A DNA stretch of 35,760 bases from a virus: the IMG/VR virus record IMGVR_UViG_3300035698_027721, positions 1-35,760 of that record. One strand, given 5' to 3'. Position numbers and translations under genes: made by a program. The notes under the pieces are model-generated. The model saw nothing but the letters and a program-made list of their open reading frames with translations. It was not told where the DNA came from and made no database searches. Positions 5,723 through 13,787 of this stretch are shown here, piece by piece. The number at the start of each line of letters is the position of its first letter. The first letter of the stretch is position 1.

Positions 5723-6682
5723 ATGGCTGATTCTTGTGAAGGCAGAAGAAAGCTAACTATAGATCACGAAGCAGATCATGAACCAGTAAAGAATAATGAC
5801 AATTTAAGAATGGCTCGTAGTGATTCTGCTGTATTTGAATTTATACTTACAGACCCTATTACTGATGATGTTCTTGATCTTACTGATGCTAGTCTTGTTA
5901 GATTTTCAATTAAGACTCCGATTACTCAAGGACAAGGAAATACAGACCTTAAAGTAATTAAGAGTAGTGCTGTCCCAGGAGAGATAACGATTCTTACTCC
6001 TAGAACAGATGGTAGAGTATTTGTAGAGTTATTGTCGCAAGATACTGTAGGTATGGATCCAGGAGAATATAAGTATGATATAGAAGTGGTTTATAGTGAC
6101 GGTCGTGTTAAGACTCCGGTTAATGATCACTTCCAATTATTAGAAGATATAACGCTTGATGGGGCTCCTGCTGGACAACAATATTGTCCTATATTGACAA
6201 GTAAAGGTCAATATATGAAAAGGACTTCTTTGAAGATGGCTAGAGTATTACTTAAGGATTTTAAATTATCTCCAAAGATTCAGGCCTATACAGATGAAGA
6301 ACTTAACATTTTACTTGACATATCTTTAAATGACTTTAATGCGTATCCAATGTTTACAGGACTTGGTTGGAATGATCTTGATTGTTCATGGTTAGGCGTA
6401 ATTGCTCGTGGTGCACAAGTTATGGCTTTACAGGCTCAAAGCTTAATAGAACAAGGTCGAGAATTTACTATAAATGATAATGGTATTTCGTTTACTCCTC
6501 CTGGACTTGGTGCACATATAATGTCATTAGCGTCAGCGATATCTACTCAGTATGAAAAAGAAAAAGAAGCAATTAAGGGTAATATGAAACCAGGACCACA
6601 ATACCTCGGTGTATTCAGGCCTTTGTCGATATTGCCTTCACTTATACGTTTGAAGCATTTAAGAGAGAGACAAATTGTTTAG
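5723..6682 (+). CDS. Connector/neck-type virion protein with Ig-like N-terminal domain
   Basis: This 319-aa protein starts after AAGGAG. Residues about 30-145 form an Ig-like beta domain of the BppU N-terminal kind (DVLDLTDASLVRFSIKT, then GEYKYDIEVVYSDGR). Residues about 165-319 are mainly helical (SLKMARVLLKDFKLS, LNILLDISLNDFNAY, IARGAQVMALQAQSL) and end in the FTPPGLGAHIMSLASAI region followed by a basic tail. The helical half resembles head-tail adaptor or neck proteins, in which helices pack around the portal. The exact position in the virion cannot be read from the sequence. The stop overlaps the TTG start of the next gene by 8 nt, so the two are translationally coupled. Confidence 0.55.
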   Translation: MADSCEGRRKLTIDHEADHEPVKNNDNLRMARSDSAVFEFILTDPITDDVLDLTDASLVRFSIKTPITQGQGNTDLKVIKSSAVPGEITILTPRTDGRVFVELLSQDTVGMDPGEYKYDIEVVYSDGRVKTPVNDHFQLLEDITLDGAPAGQQYCPILTSKGQYMKRTSLKMARVLLKDFKLSPKIQAYTDEELNILLDISLNDFNAYPMFTGLGWNDLDCSWLGVIARGAQVMALQAQSLIEQGREFTINDNGISFTPPGLGAHIMSLASAISTQYEKEKEAIKGNMKPGPQYLGVFRPLSILPSLIRLKHLRERQIV

Positions 6683-8282
6683 ACAGTTATCAAAACATAA
6701 AGAAGCTCAAACTGCTCCTGTTTATAAAACTCCAGGTGGGAGATATGTAACAGTGACTGACATGGTAACGGATCCGAATTTTGGGAAACCAGGGAAGAAG
6801 TTCAAGCCAATTCATTATAAGCCAGCTCCTATGAGTAAAAAGAAAAAACGATTTGCAGCAGGGTTAGAGGTTGTTTATACTTTAGAGGAAGCTAAGAATT
6901 CTGATTTTTCAATATTTTTAGCTGGTCCTACGTATCGAGTAGGTGAAGATTATGAGGGAGTTAAGAAAGGTTGGAGAGAAGAAGTTATAGCTCTTTTAAA
7001 GAAGAAAGGATATAGTGGAATTGTTTATTGTCCCGAATATGCAGAGGGTGATAAGAAGCCGAAAGGATGGACATATAGTAAGCAGATTCAGTGGGAGATT
7101 GATAATTTAAATAAAGCATCAATTGTTTTATTTTGGATACCTAGAGATTTAGAAACATTGCCAGCTTTTACGACTAATATTGAATTTGGAGAATGGTTAT
7201 CATCTGGTAAGATGGTGATTGGGTTCCCAAAAGAGGCTCCTAAGAATGAATATATTACGGAGAAGTGTAAATTATTAGATATCCCAGTTTCTTATACCAT
7301 AAGTGCATTAGTAGCTGAAGTAATGAAGAAAGTAAAAGATAGTAATAAAGAGAATATTTATTTTACATCTGATACTCATTTTGGGCAAGAAAGAACATTA
7401 AAATTATCTAAACGACCATTTGAAAATGTAAAACAAATGGACACAACACTTATTACGAATTGGAATAATATAATAACAAATAATGATATTATTTATCATT
7501 TAGGAGATATTGGTGATATAGATTATCTTAAGAAGTTAAATGGTAAAAAGATATATGTAGTTTTGGGAAATTATGAAGAAGATGATAAGAATGCAGAGAA
7601 TCTTTTAAAAAAAGATAAGCGTGTTGAGGTATTACCTTCAGGATCTAAAATAGATATTAAAGGTGAGGAATACACATTAATTCATAAGCCTGAAGATGGT
7701 GAAAGTCGCAAAGATTTTTATTTATATGGTCATACACATGCTTTACAAAAGGTAAAGCGTAATGGGGTAAATGTTGGTACAGATAATTATAATTTTAAAC
7801 CGATAGATGCTGAGGCTGTAAAGTTTTTTAGGAATGCTGTTTTGAATCATTATGATGAAAATGTTTTTGTGGATTCTATAGGTAAAAGGGAAAGTTCGGC
7901 TCATCTGATCTCTTCTAAAGATACATCTGCACTTTCTTCTTGGAGACGCAATGAAGATTATGGTGAAGGTCTTTATACTAATATGGAAAAATATAAAAGT
8001 GTTAGTGATTATTTACAGAAGAAGAAACGTAGGAGAGCGAGATTACTTACTTTATTGAAGATAAAGAAAGCAAATATAGTCTGTCCTAAGTGTCAAGGTG
8101 ACGACGTAAGTTTTGTAAAGATAGAGGGGAATAATCCCTTATATTATTGTAACAAATGTAAGGAAATGATTTTAACAACTAGAAGAGATGAAAGAGGAGA
8201 TTGGACAGATCAATATATGTCTAATACAATGAATACTACTTCACCGTATGATAATGTAATTGATAATAGAAGTTTTGTGTAA
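6675..8282 (+). CDS. Fusion protein: nucleoside 2-deoxyribosyltransferase-like, metallophosphoesterase-like and zinc ribbon
   Basis: This 535-aa product opens at TTG 6675 inside the previous gene; in-frame ATGs at 6762 and 6831 lack a good ribosome binding site. Residues about 77-215 match nucleoside 2-deoxyribosyltransferases: FSIFLAGP, WEIDNLNKASIVLFWIP and the TNIEFGEW segment with a likely catalytic Glu170. Residues about 227-385 match calcineurin-like phosphoesterases: SDTH (Asp233, His235), LGD (277-278), LGNYE (298-301), H337 and GHTH (352-355). The usual GNH is GNY here, so the normal catalytic histidine is missing. Residues 470-495 are a CxxC...CxxC zinc ribbon. The combination suggests nucleotide or NAD-type metabolite processing, in DNA modification or against host defence; the substrate is unknown. 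It sits oddly among structural genes. Confidence 0.75.
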   Translation: MFRQLSKHKEAQTAPVYKTPGGRYVTVTDMVTDPNFGKPGKKFKPIHYKPAPMSKKKKRFAAGLEVVYTLEEAKNSDFSIFLAGPTYRVGEDYEGVKKGWREEVIALLKKKGYSGIVYCPEYAEGDKKPKGWTYSKQIQWEIDNLNKASIVLFWIPRDLETLPAFTTNIEFGEWLSSGKMVIGFPKEAPKNEYITEKCKLLDIPVSYTISALVAEVMKKVKDSNKENIYFTSDTHFGQERTLKLSKRPFENVKQMDTTLITNWNNIITNNDIIYHLGDIGDIDYLKKLNGKKIYVVLGNYEEDDKNAENLLKKDKRVEVLPSGSKIDIKGEEYTLIHKPEDGESRKDFYLYGHTHALQKVKRNGVNVGTDNYNFKPIDAEAVKFFRNAVLNHYDENVFVDSIGKRESSAHLISSKDTSALSSWRRNEDYGEGLYTNMEKYKSVSDYLQKKKRRRARLLTLLKIKKANIVCPKCQGDDVSFVKIEGNNPLYYCNKCKEMILTTRRDERGDWTDQYMSNTMNTTSPYDNVIDNRSFV

Positions 8283-8286
8283 CTGT

Positions 8287-8332
8287 ATATCTATTGATAA
8301 AACAAAATATTATAGAGGTAAAGAGATCAATA
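8287..8332 (+). promoter_or_regulatory. ATATCTATTGATA element with distant inverted half-site
   Basis: ATATCTATTGATA (8287-8299) is identical over 13 nt to 13698-13710. The inverted copy ATCAATA (8326-8332) could pair with TATTGAT (8292-8298) across a 27-nt loop. The element lies in a 70-bp gap, 53 nt before the start at 8353, which has its own GGAGG. Promoter function is inferred from position and recurrence. Confidence 0.4.
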
Positions 8333-8352
8333 AAAATTAATGGAGGTTCAAA

Positions 8353-8775
8353 ATGGACAATGAAGATCTTAAAAAACTAGTAATAGTAGCTGATTCCCTT
8401 GATTCGAAAGGTTTCACTAAAGAAGCTGAAGAGATTGATGAAGTTATTCAGGAAGTTATTGCTCCCGTAAAAGAAGAAAAGGAGAGAACTACTCCTAAGA
8501 AAACTATGAAAGCTTTTAAAAAACTTTATGAAGCAGCACAAAAGATTAAAGATGGTGATCTTGACTCAAGAGGCCCTTTTAGAGATCTTTTTGATAAAGC
8601 AAGATTTGAGGCTATGGAAATTTGTGAGTTACTAAAAGATATTGAATTTACATCTAAAGGGGAACAAGAAGCTGCTGAAAGTGGACTTATTGAGAAGAAT
8701 CTTGCTGATGAGCAAGCTATAGACAATGAAGGTCAAGGAACAGAAGTTCCAGCTATAGAAGTCGCTGTAATATAA
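8353..8775 (+). CDS. Small helical protein with N-terminal LADxLDxKGL-type motif
   Basis: This 140-aa protein follows AATGGAGG. Residues 9-32 are the fourth copy of the recurrent motif (VADSLDSKGF, KEAEEIDEVI), with the same spacing as in the three copies upstream. An acidic and basic linker (33-50) follows. Residues about 50-95 are helical (MKAFKKLYEAAQKIKDG, FRDLFDKARFEAMEICELL), and the tail (100-140) is acidic and disordered-looking. It is not a known fold to me. It opens a transcription unit behind a putative promoter and is followed 19 nt later by a neck protein gene. A head-neck assembly factor or internal virion protein is possible. Confidence 0.6.
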   Translation: MDNEDLKKLVIVADSLDSKGFTKEAEEIDEVIQEVIAPVKEEKERTTPKKTMKAFKKLYEAAQKIKDGDLDSRGPFRDLFDKARFEAMEICELLKDIEFTSKGEQEAAESGLIEKNLADEQAIDNEGQGTEVPAIEVAVI

Positions 8776-8794
8776 GTAGTTCCTGTTATAGAAT

Positions 8795-9886
8795 ATGGCA
8801 AGAATTAGAAGGTTGAATCTTAATCAGCTTGATGGTATTCATGTCGAGGAAACAACTGGGCCAGCCGATTTAGTTAATGGTACGGATCAAGAAGATGCCA
8901 ATAACCGGTTTCCCAGTTATCCTTATACAGGATATCATCGTAACACTATTGGTGAATACTTAGATGGAGGAGGAGCTTCTCCATATAGTAGACAACAACA
9001 TGGTGGTACAGAAGCTGATCGAGAAGGACTTTATTGGTACAATAGACATATCCAACGTCTTGAAACAATGATTCAAGCGACTGGGGAACCTGCAATTCTG
9101 TTGCGTAGAAAATGGACAGGGGAAGTTTGTCCATGCTATGATGGAAGAAGAGGACAGTCAAGGAATCGTTGTCCGATTTGTTATGGAACCGGATTTGTTA
9201 ATGGATATGTTCGTCATGTTAATCCTAGGGAAGTAGAAGGTAGAATTTATTGTAGAGTAGGACCTACAGAAGAAGATTTAGACTTACAAGAAGATGGAAT
9301 GAGACAGAAGTTCATTCCTAATGTTTGGACTCTTCCAATGCCAGTTGTTAGAGATAGGGATGTAATTGTTTTATTTGATCCTTGTACTGGGGAAGAGACT
9401 TGGAGATATGAGATTTTAGCAGTTACAAGAAATAGAGGATTTTTTAGAAAGTTTACGAGACAGACGTTTAATATGCATCAGTTTGAAAAGACTGACCCTA
9501 TTTATAAAGTAGATACTAATCTTGGGACAGCTTATAATGCAACTGGAGATCTTTCTGGTGGCATTGATCCGACTTATGATCCGCATCCAGGATATGGAGA
9601 AGTTGACCCAGCAACAGGTTATGGGGAAGCATATAATGATCTCGGATTTAGTGAAGGGTATTTGGCTGGATATGAAAAAGGTTATGAGGATGCAGTTAAT
9701 AAAAAAGATTTTGAAATTCAATTAGACTTAAATTATGATAGAGAGATAGATTCACCTTATGGGAAAAATGACCCAAACTATGATGGTTATGGGAAAGAGA
9801 ATTATTCTTATGGTTGGGATCAAGGCTATAGGGAAGGATTTACAGCAGGTGAAAATTATCTTACTAGCACTGTAGGGAGAGGTTAA
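8795..9886 (+). CDS. Neck-type structural protein with zinc ribbon and Tyr/Gly repeat tail
   Basis: This 363-aa protein has a disordered start, a helix about residues 75-97, and then the zinc ribbon VCPCYD and CPICYGTGF (Cys112, Cys114, Cys126, Cys129) inside a W-T-G-E context. I associate that arrangement with phage neck or head-completion proteins; the assignment rests on this and on gene position. Residues about 140-250 are beta-rich (FIPNVWTLPMPVVRDRDVIVLFD). The C-terminal 110 residues are unusual: repeated GY units (YLAGYEKGYEDA, YGWDQGYREGFTAG) in an acidic, Tyr-rich stretch. No strong ribosome binding site precedes ATG 8795, so it may depend on coupling with the gene 19 nt upstream. 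Confidence 0.55.
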   Translation: MARIRRLNLNQLDGIHVEETTGPADLVNGTDQEDANNRFPSYPYTGYHRNTIGEYLDGGGASPYSRQQHGGTEADREGLYWYNRHIQRLETMIQATGEPAILLRRKWTGEVCPCYDGRRGQSRNRCPICYGTGFVNGYVRHVNPREVEGRIYCRVGPTEEDLDLQEDGMRQKFIPNVWTLPMPVVRDRDVIVLFDPCTGEETWRYEILAVTRNRGFFRKFTRQTFNMHQFEKTDPIYKVDTNLGTAYNATGDLSGGIDPTYDPHPGYGEVDPATGYGEAYNDLGFSEGYLAGYEKGYEDAVNKKDFEIQLDLNYDREIDSPYGKNDPNYDGYGKENYSYGWDQGYREGFTAGENYLTSTVGRG

Positions 9887-9888
9887 TT

Positions 9889-11406
9889 ATGGCTGTTAAT
9901 GAAGTTTTATACCCAGATGATTTAGATACAAAAGATAATTTTCCTGATCTTGAAGTAGTTGTTCAGGACTCGTTTGTTGAGATTAATCGAAATGCTGAAG
10001 CTATAATTACGATAGAAGAGATTCTAGGAATAGATCCTCATATTGGCCCTTTTACTGAAGATCCAGATACTGCCACAGTTTCTCAGAGAATAGGTTATCT
10101 CGAAGAAGGAATGTCTTCAGGTAGATTTCAGCTTAATCAGATTAATGTAGCAAATGCTTTAATCGTTGAGCATGGCGCTGGAGTTACAACTGCATCAATA
10201 GGAAGAAATAAACTCGATAGAGATGGTTATGGGTCTAATTTTGGGAATGTCAAAACAACTGTAAGAGGTACAATGGAAGTTCTGGACTCTTCTGTATTTA
10301 GAGTAGGAACTGAAGTTTTAGCTGATAGAAGTTTATTTAAGGCAACAAGCAGAAAGTCTGCTCTTGGTCGTAGAATACCTGATTCTACTACAGGGAAAAT
10401 TGATTATAGCGGGATTCTAACTCAGAGTAATGTTGCAGATAATGCAATAGTTTCTATTCAAGATACTTATGAAGGATTTGAAGACGATAGAGATTTAAAA
10501 GATTTAAGTACAGAGTCCTTAGATCATGTAGCTTTATGGGTGTTAGGTAATGTTCAAATAGATGGTATATTGAGAGTTAGTGAATTAACTGTTGGTCATA
10601 ATGCTTTAACAGCAGATAGTATTTTGACCACACCTGTAGATACTACAACTTCTACAGATGCTAGTCTTATATATAGTACATATATTCATGTTAAATGGGG
10701 TGATTGGCATTCGCACGTTAAGAAGCCAGGCTCTTTTGATGCGGACGAAGAGAGCCCGCGTTGGGAAGTAGAACCTACAGTTCATAACTGGGGTATAATT
10801 GATCACAAGCAACTTGTTGGAATTCACACAACAAGTCAGACAGCTGACAATACAGAGGTTATAGGATTCGAAGCAAAAGCTGGTATAGCTTATCATGTTA
10901 CAGGTGGTGATGGGCATGACCATGATCCAGCAGGTTCTTTTGGTGGTTCTCAGGTTGATCACAATCATCTTAAGAATAATGGTACAGCAACGGGACATGT
11001 GAATAATGGTAATGATCACGAACATACACTTGGAGCTGGTGCAGCTATTCGACACGATAGAATGTTGAATACTGGTTCTTATACTCATACAGAAATTGAT
11101 GCTTTTATAGATACAGATTCCTGGGATTCAAAATATCTTAATCAGTTAGTTGGTGGTAAGCAAGAAGATGAATACGATACAGCTGACAGGCTTATAACCC
11201 GTACTATTTTTTCTGACACAGATGCGACGATCTTATTAGAGCAACATACCTTTACTTATGATCCTACGAACACATTATTTGTGCAAAGTATAACGAGAAA
11301 GATTTATGATAGATTAGCTCCTAGTACTTTAGGAGCGACAGTTACATATACTCTTACGAATAATGGTACTCGTTATTTAACAATGTCATGGACTAAGGCT
11401 GTATAA
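9889..11406 (+). CDS. Fibre-like virion protein (possible whisker or collar fibre) with His-rich region
   Basis: This 505-aa protein starts 2 nt after the upstream stop with GAGAGG before it. The N-terminus (about 22-75) has the pattern seen in many phage fibres: a helix with DSFVEINRNAEAIITIEEILGIDP, a Gly/Pro loop, then VSQRIGYLEEG. Residues about 80-260 are repetitive beta strands (SIGRNKLDRDGYGSN, SVFRVGTEVLADRSL). Residues about 335-395 are very His-rich (GDGHDHDPAG, DHNHL, NDHEHTL), typical of metal-stabilised trimeric fibres. The C-terminus ends in a beta domain (LLEQHTFTYDPTNTLF onwards). Its place between neck and terminator genes suggests a collar or whisker fibre rather than the main receptor fibre. 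That is inference. Confidence 0.5.
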   Translation: MAVNEVLYPDDLDTKDNFPDLEVVVQDSFVEINRNAEAIITIEEILGIDPHIGPFTEDPDTATVSQRIGYLEEGMSSGRFQLNQINVANALIVEHGAGVTTASIGRNKLDRDGYGSNFGNVKTTVRGTMEVLDSSVFRVGTEVLADRSLFKATSRKSALGRRIPDSTTGKIDYSGILTQSNVADNAIVSIQDTYEGFEDDRDLKDLSTESLDHVALWVLGNVQIDGILRVSELTVGHNALTADSILTTPVDTTTSTDASLIYSTYIHVKWGDWHSHVKKPGSFDADEESPRWEVEPTVHNWGIIDHKQLVGIHTTSQTADNTEVIGFEAKAGIAYHVTGGDGHDHDPAGSFGGSQVDHNHLKNNGTATGHVNNGNDHEHTLGAGAAIRHDRMLNTGSYTHTEIDAFIDTDSWDSKYLNQLVGGKQEDEYDTADRLITRTIFSDTDATILLEQHTFTYDPTNTLFVQSITRKIYDRLAPSTLGATVTYTLTNNGTRYLTMSWTKAV

Positions 11407-13665
11407 ATGATAGGATATCGTCGAGGCTATACAATCCAGGAACTAGAAGCTCTTAGTTTACCTTCTATAAAAACTTTTGAAAATATTGAGATGTTTCCAG
11501 CTACGAGTGATGGGGATAATCGTACTTTTTATTTTAATAAGAGTGGAATTAATGAAACGTTATGCGATAAATTAGGTCGTCAAGAGAATGGCCGTGGGTT
11601 AGCCCCTACGACATTAAAGTTTGGCTTAGATTATGCACTTTTTGAAGACGGAACTCTTATTGGGAAAAGTAGAATTGATGATATAGATTTAGCTAATGGA
11701 GTTGTTACTTTTAAAGATCCAGTGCTTTCAGGAGATAAAAAACAGGTTAAGAAATCAGTTGCATTAGATTATGTTGAGTCAACATTGCCTGAAGAAATAA
11801 TTTCAGCAACAAAGGCTAGAACTGAAGTGGATTTAGAATACATAACTAAGACCGGTGAGGAGAAAGCTGCTGTTAAGGCAAGTGTTGATATAACTGTTAG
11901 TTATATAGAGAGTACAGAGGTTGCAAAACAAGCGGGGGGAATATTAAATGGTTTTTTTGATAAAGTAAAACCAGGTAGTGCCACTCTTAATCTGTCAAGA
12001 CAATTTACACTAAAGGCTGAAAATGCAGGAGTGAAGGGTAATGGGATAACATTCTCTTTTATTGAAGGAGAATTTATACATTATACACTTGAAGCTTGGA
12101 ATAAGAATAATATAGATAAGCAAATTTTAATATATGATGAACATGGGAGAGGTGGAACTTCTGACGAATTTAAGGCTGTTTATGGCAGTACGACATTTAG
12201 AGTAGCAGTAGGGACATCTGTCTCAACAACGCTAGAAGGGGGGACAGAAGAACAAGATATAATTGAAACTTTTACTCTTAGGATGGAAGCTGAAAATGCT
12301 GGGGAAATAGGGGATAGTATTGCACTTACTTTTAATGGGGACATGACATTAGCAGAAAGAGTACAAGATTGGAATAATAATGTCCCTAGTAATCGTATTC
12401 CAGTTACAAGCACAACATTTCTTATAAATGATGAATTTATTAATTCTCCGGGTATTTTTCAATTATATGCTTTTGAAAATTTGATTGCAGGAACTCAAAT
12501 TCGATTTTCAGGTGGAGCGGAATTAGAGGTAGCAAAAGAAAATGAAGTTACGGATCTTGTCCCAATAGTTTTTGAGGCTGACGCTTATGGCCCCTCTGGG
12601 AATAATGTTGAACTCATTTTTGATGAAGATAATCTTAGAACTATACAACAAGTTATTGATGATGACGCTTATGGTGAAGTTACAGTAACAACATCTGATG
12701 CTGTAAAAGCGATTACGAACTGGAAGTCTGCAACAGTTAAGCTTTCAGGGGGAACAGGTGAATCTATTATTGAGAAAAGAGATGTAATGAATTCTGCTGT
12801 TGTAAGTTTTGAAGCAGACGCTTATGGATCACAAGGAGACGATATTGTATTAGTTTTTGATGGTATAGAAGAAGTACCAAATGTAGTAAGTAACTGGAAT
12901 ATATTTAACCCAGATAATACTGTTAGTCTTTCTAGAGCTCTTCCTGTTATTTTTGACACGACTCCTCCTGCTCCTGTAGTAGTCGAATTGGAAGACGGAA
13001 CAAATGAAGAAGGAATTTCTTCTAGTGTTCCTCTTAGTGGATCTATAGTAACATGTAATTATTACAAAAGAGCTAACCAGATTTCTTCTACTATTGATAC
13101 GAGTAGAAGTGGTACAGCTGATGTAGTAGATACCACTCATTTAGCCTTAGTGACAGGATCAACCATTTATGATTTTATAATTGGCGATTCGATAAGGATT
13201 ACGAAAGATAGTAATGAACAAGTATGTCAAGTAATTAATATTAGTTATCCTTGTTATGAATCAGCTACTGCTACTGATGGCATTTGGGACTCAAACGTTA
13301 TTCAATATGACAATGGAGGAACGCCTGCGGCTGCTGGATTTAGTATTGGTGATTCGGTTATTTTATTATTCGATTCGACTATATATACAGTAGTTGTCGG
13401 CTTTGAAGATCAAGATGGAACCTCAAATCCTAATGGCTTTTTTATAAGGCTGGAAGACTCTCCTGCTGTTTCTGGAGCAAGCCAAAGTGGGCTTTTAAGT
13501 CAATTTGCAGGACTACAAGTAGATGGATCTATAGCTAGTGACTTTATAGGGGAAAGAGTCGATTTTTCTTCTGTCATTATGAATTTAACATCCCCTCCTC
13601 CAATACCATATTCTGTGTCAATGATTCCCAAGAGACACGTCGGTAGTACTTTTACCAATATCTAA
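11407..13665 (+). CDS. Large structural protein with four tandem AenAGxxGnxI domains
   Basis: This 752-aa protein starts directly after the upstream stop. Residues 1-195 are a beta-rich leader domain. Four related units follow at about 199-280, 289-370, 385-450 and 463-537. Each begins with a strand and a variant of AExAGxxGNxI (KAENAGVKGNGI, EAENAGEIGDSI, EADAYGPSGNNV, EADAYGSQGDDI). Most then carry a helix ending in a conserved WN or NW, and all close near a GGT or DGT turn. The last 200 residues are another beta domain ending in a Pro-rich strand. Similar units occur in decoration regions of some phage sheath and fibre proteins as I recall. It is probably an extended neck or tail surface protein. 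Its stop precedes a regulatory gap. Confidence 0.5.
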   Translation: MIGYRRGYTIQELEALSLPSIKTFENIEMFPATSDGDNRTFYFNKSGINETLCDKLGRQENGRGLAPTTLKFGLDYALFEDGTLIGKSRIDDIDLANGVVTFKDPVLSGDKKQVKKSVALDYVESTLPEEIISATKARTEVDLEYITKTGEEKAAVKASVDITVSYIESTEVAKQAGGILNGFFDKVKPGSATLNLSRQFTLKAENAGVKGNGITFSFIEGEFIHYTLEAWNKNNIDKQILIYDEHGRGGTSDEFKAVYGSTTFRVAVGTSVSTTLEGGTEEQDIIETFTLRMEAENAGEIGDSIALTFNGDMTLAERVQDWNNNVPSNRIPVTSTTFLINDEFINSPGIFQLYAFENLIAGTQIRFSGGAELEVAKENEVTDLVPIVFEADAYGPSGNNVELIFDEDNLRTIQQVIDDDAYGEVTVTTSDAVKAITNWKSATVKLSGGTGESIIEKRDVMNSAVVSFEADAYGSQGDDIVLVFDGIEEVPNVVSNWNIFNPDNTVSLSRALPVIFDTTPPAPVVVELEDGTNEEGISSSVPLSGSIVTCNYYKRANQISSTIDTSRSGTADVVDTTHLALVTGSTIYDFIIGDSIRITKDSNEQVCQVINISYPCYESATATDGIWDSNVIQYDNGGTPAAAGFSIGDSVILLFDSTIYTVVVGFEDQDGTSNPNGFFIRLEDSPAVSGASQSGLLSQFAGLQVDGSIASDFIGERVDFSSVIMNLTSPPPIPYSVSMIPKRHVGSTFTNI

Positions 13666-13673
13666 AATTACCC

Positions 13674-13762
13674 AACTTGTGCAAGTTGTACGTACTAATA
13701 TCTATTGATATGTACTTCCTTTATTAGAGGAATAGTGTACATATAACTTGTACACGTTGCAC
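13674..13762 (+). promoter_or_regulatory. Control region: paired 18-bp repeats flanking ATATCTATTGATA and a bulged hairpin
   Basis: Two 18-bp copies, 13674-13691 and 13745-13762, agree at 15 positions (AACTTGTRCAMGTTGYAC). Each is itself a rough dyad. Between them lie ATATCTATTGATA (13698-13710) and a hairpin made of ATATGTAC (13708-13715) with GTACATAT (13737-13744) and an inner TTCCT with AGGAA. The layout looks like operator, promoter, operator ahead of the tail terminator, sheath and tube genes. No function is proven, and no RNA gene is recognisable here. Confidence 0.4.
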
Positions 13763-13787
13763 TTAATTAAAAGGTAGAAGGTAGTAA

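Noticed and set aside
13666-13787. tRNA or small RNA gene in the gap before the tail terminator gene
   Set aside because: Hairpins are present but there is no cloverleaf, anticodon arm or CCA end; read as a control region.
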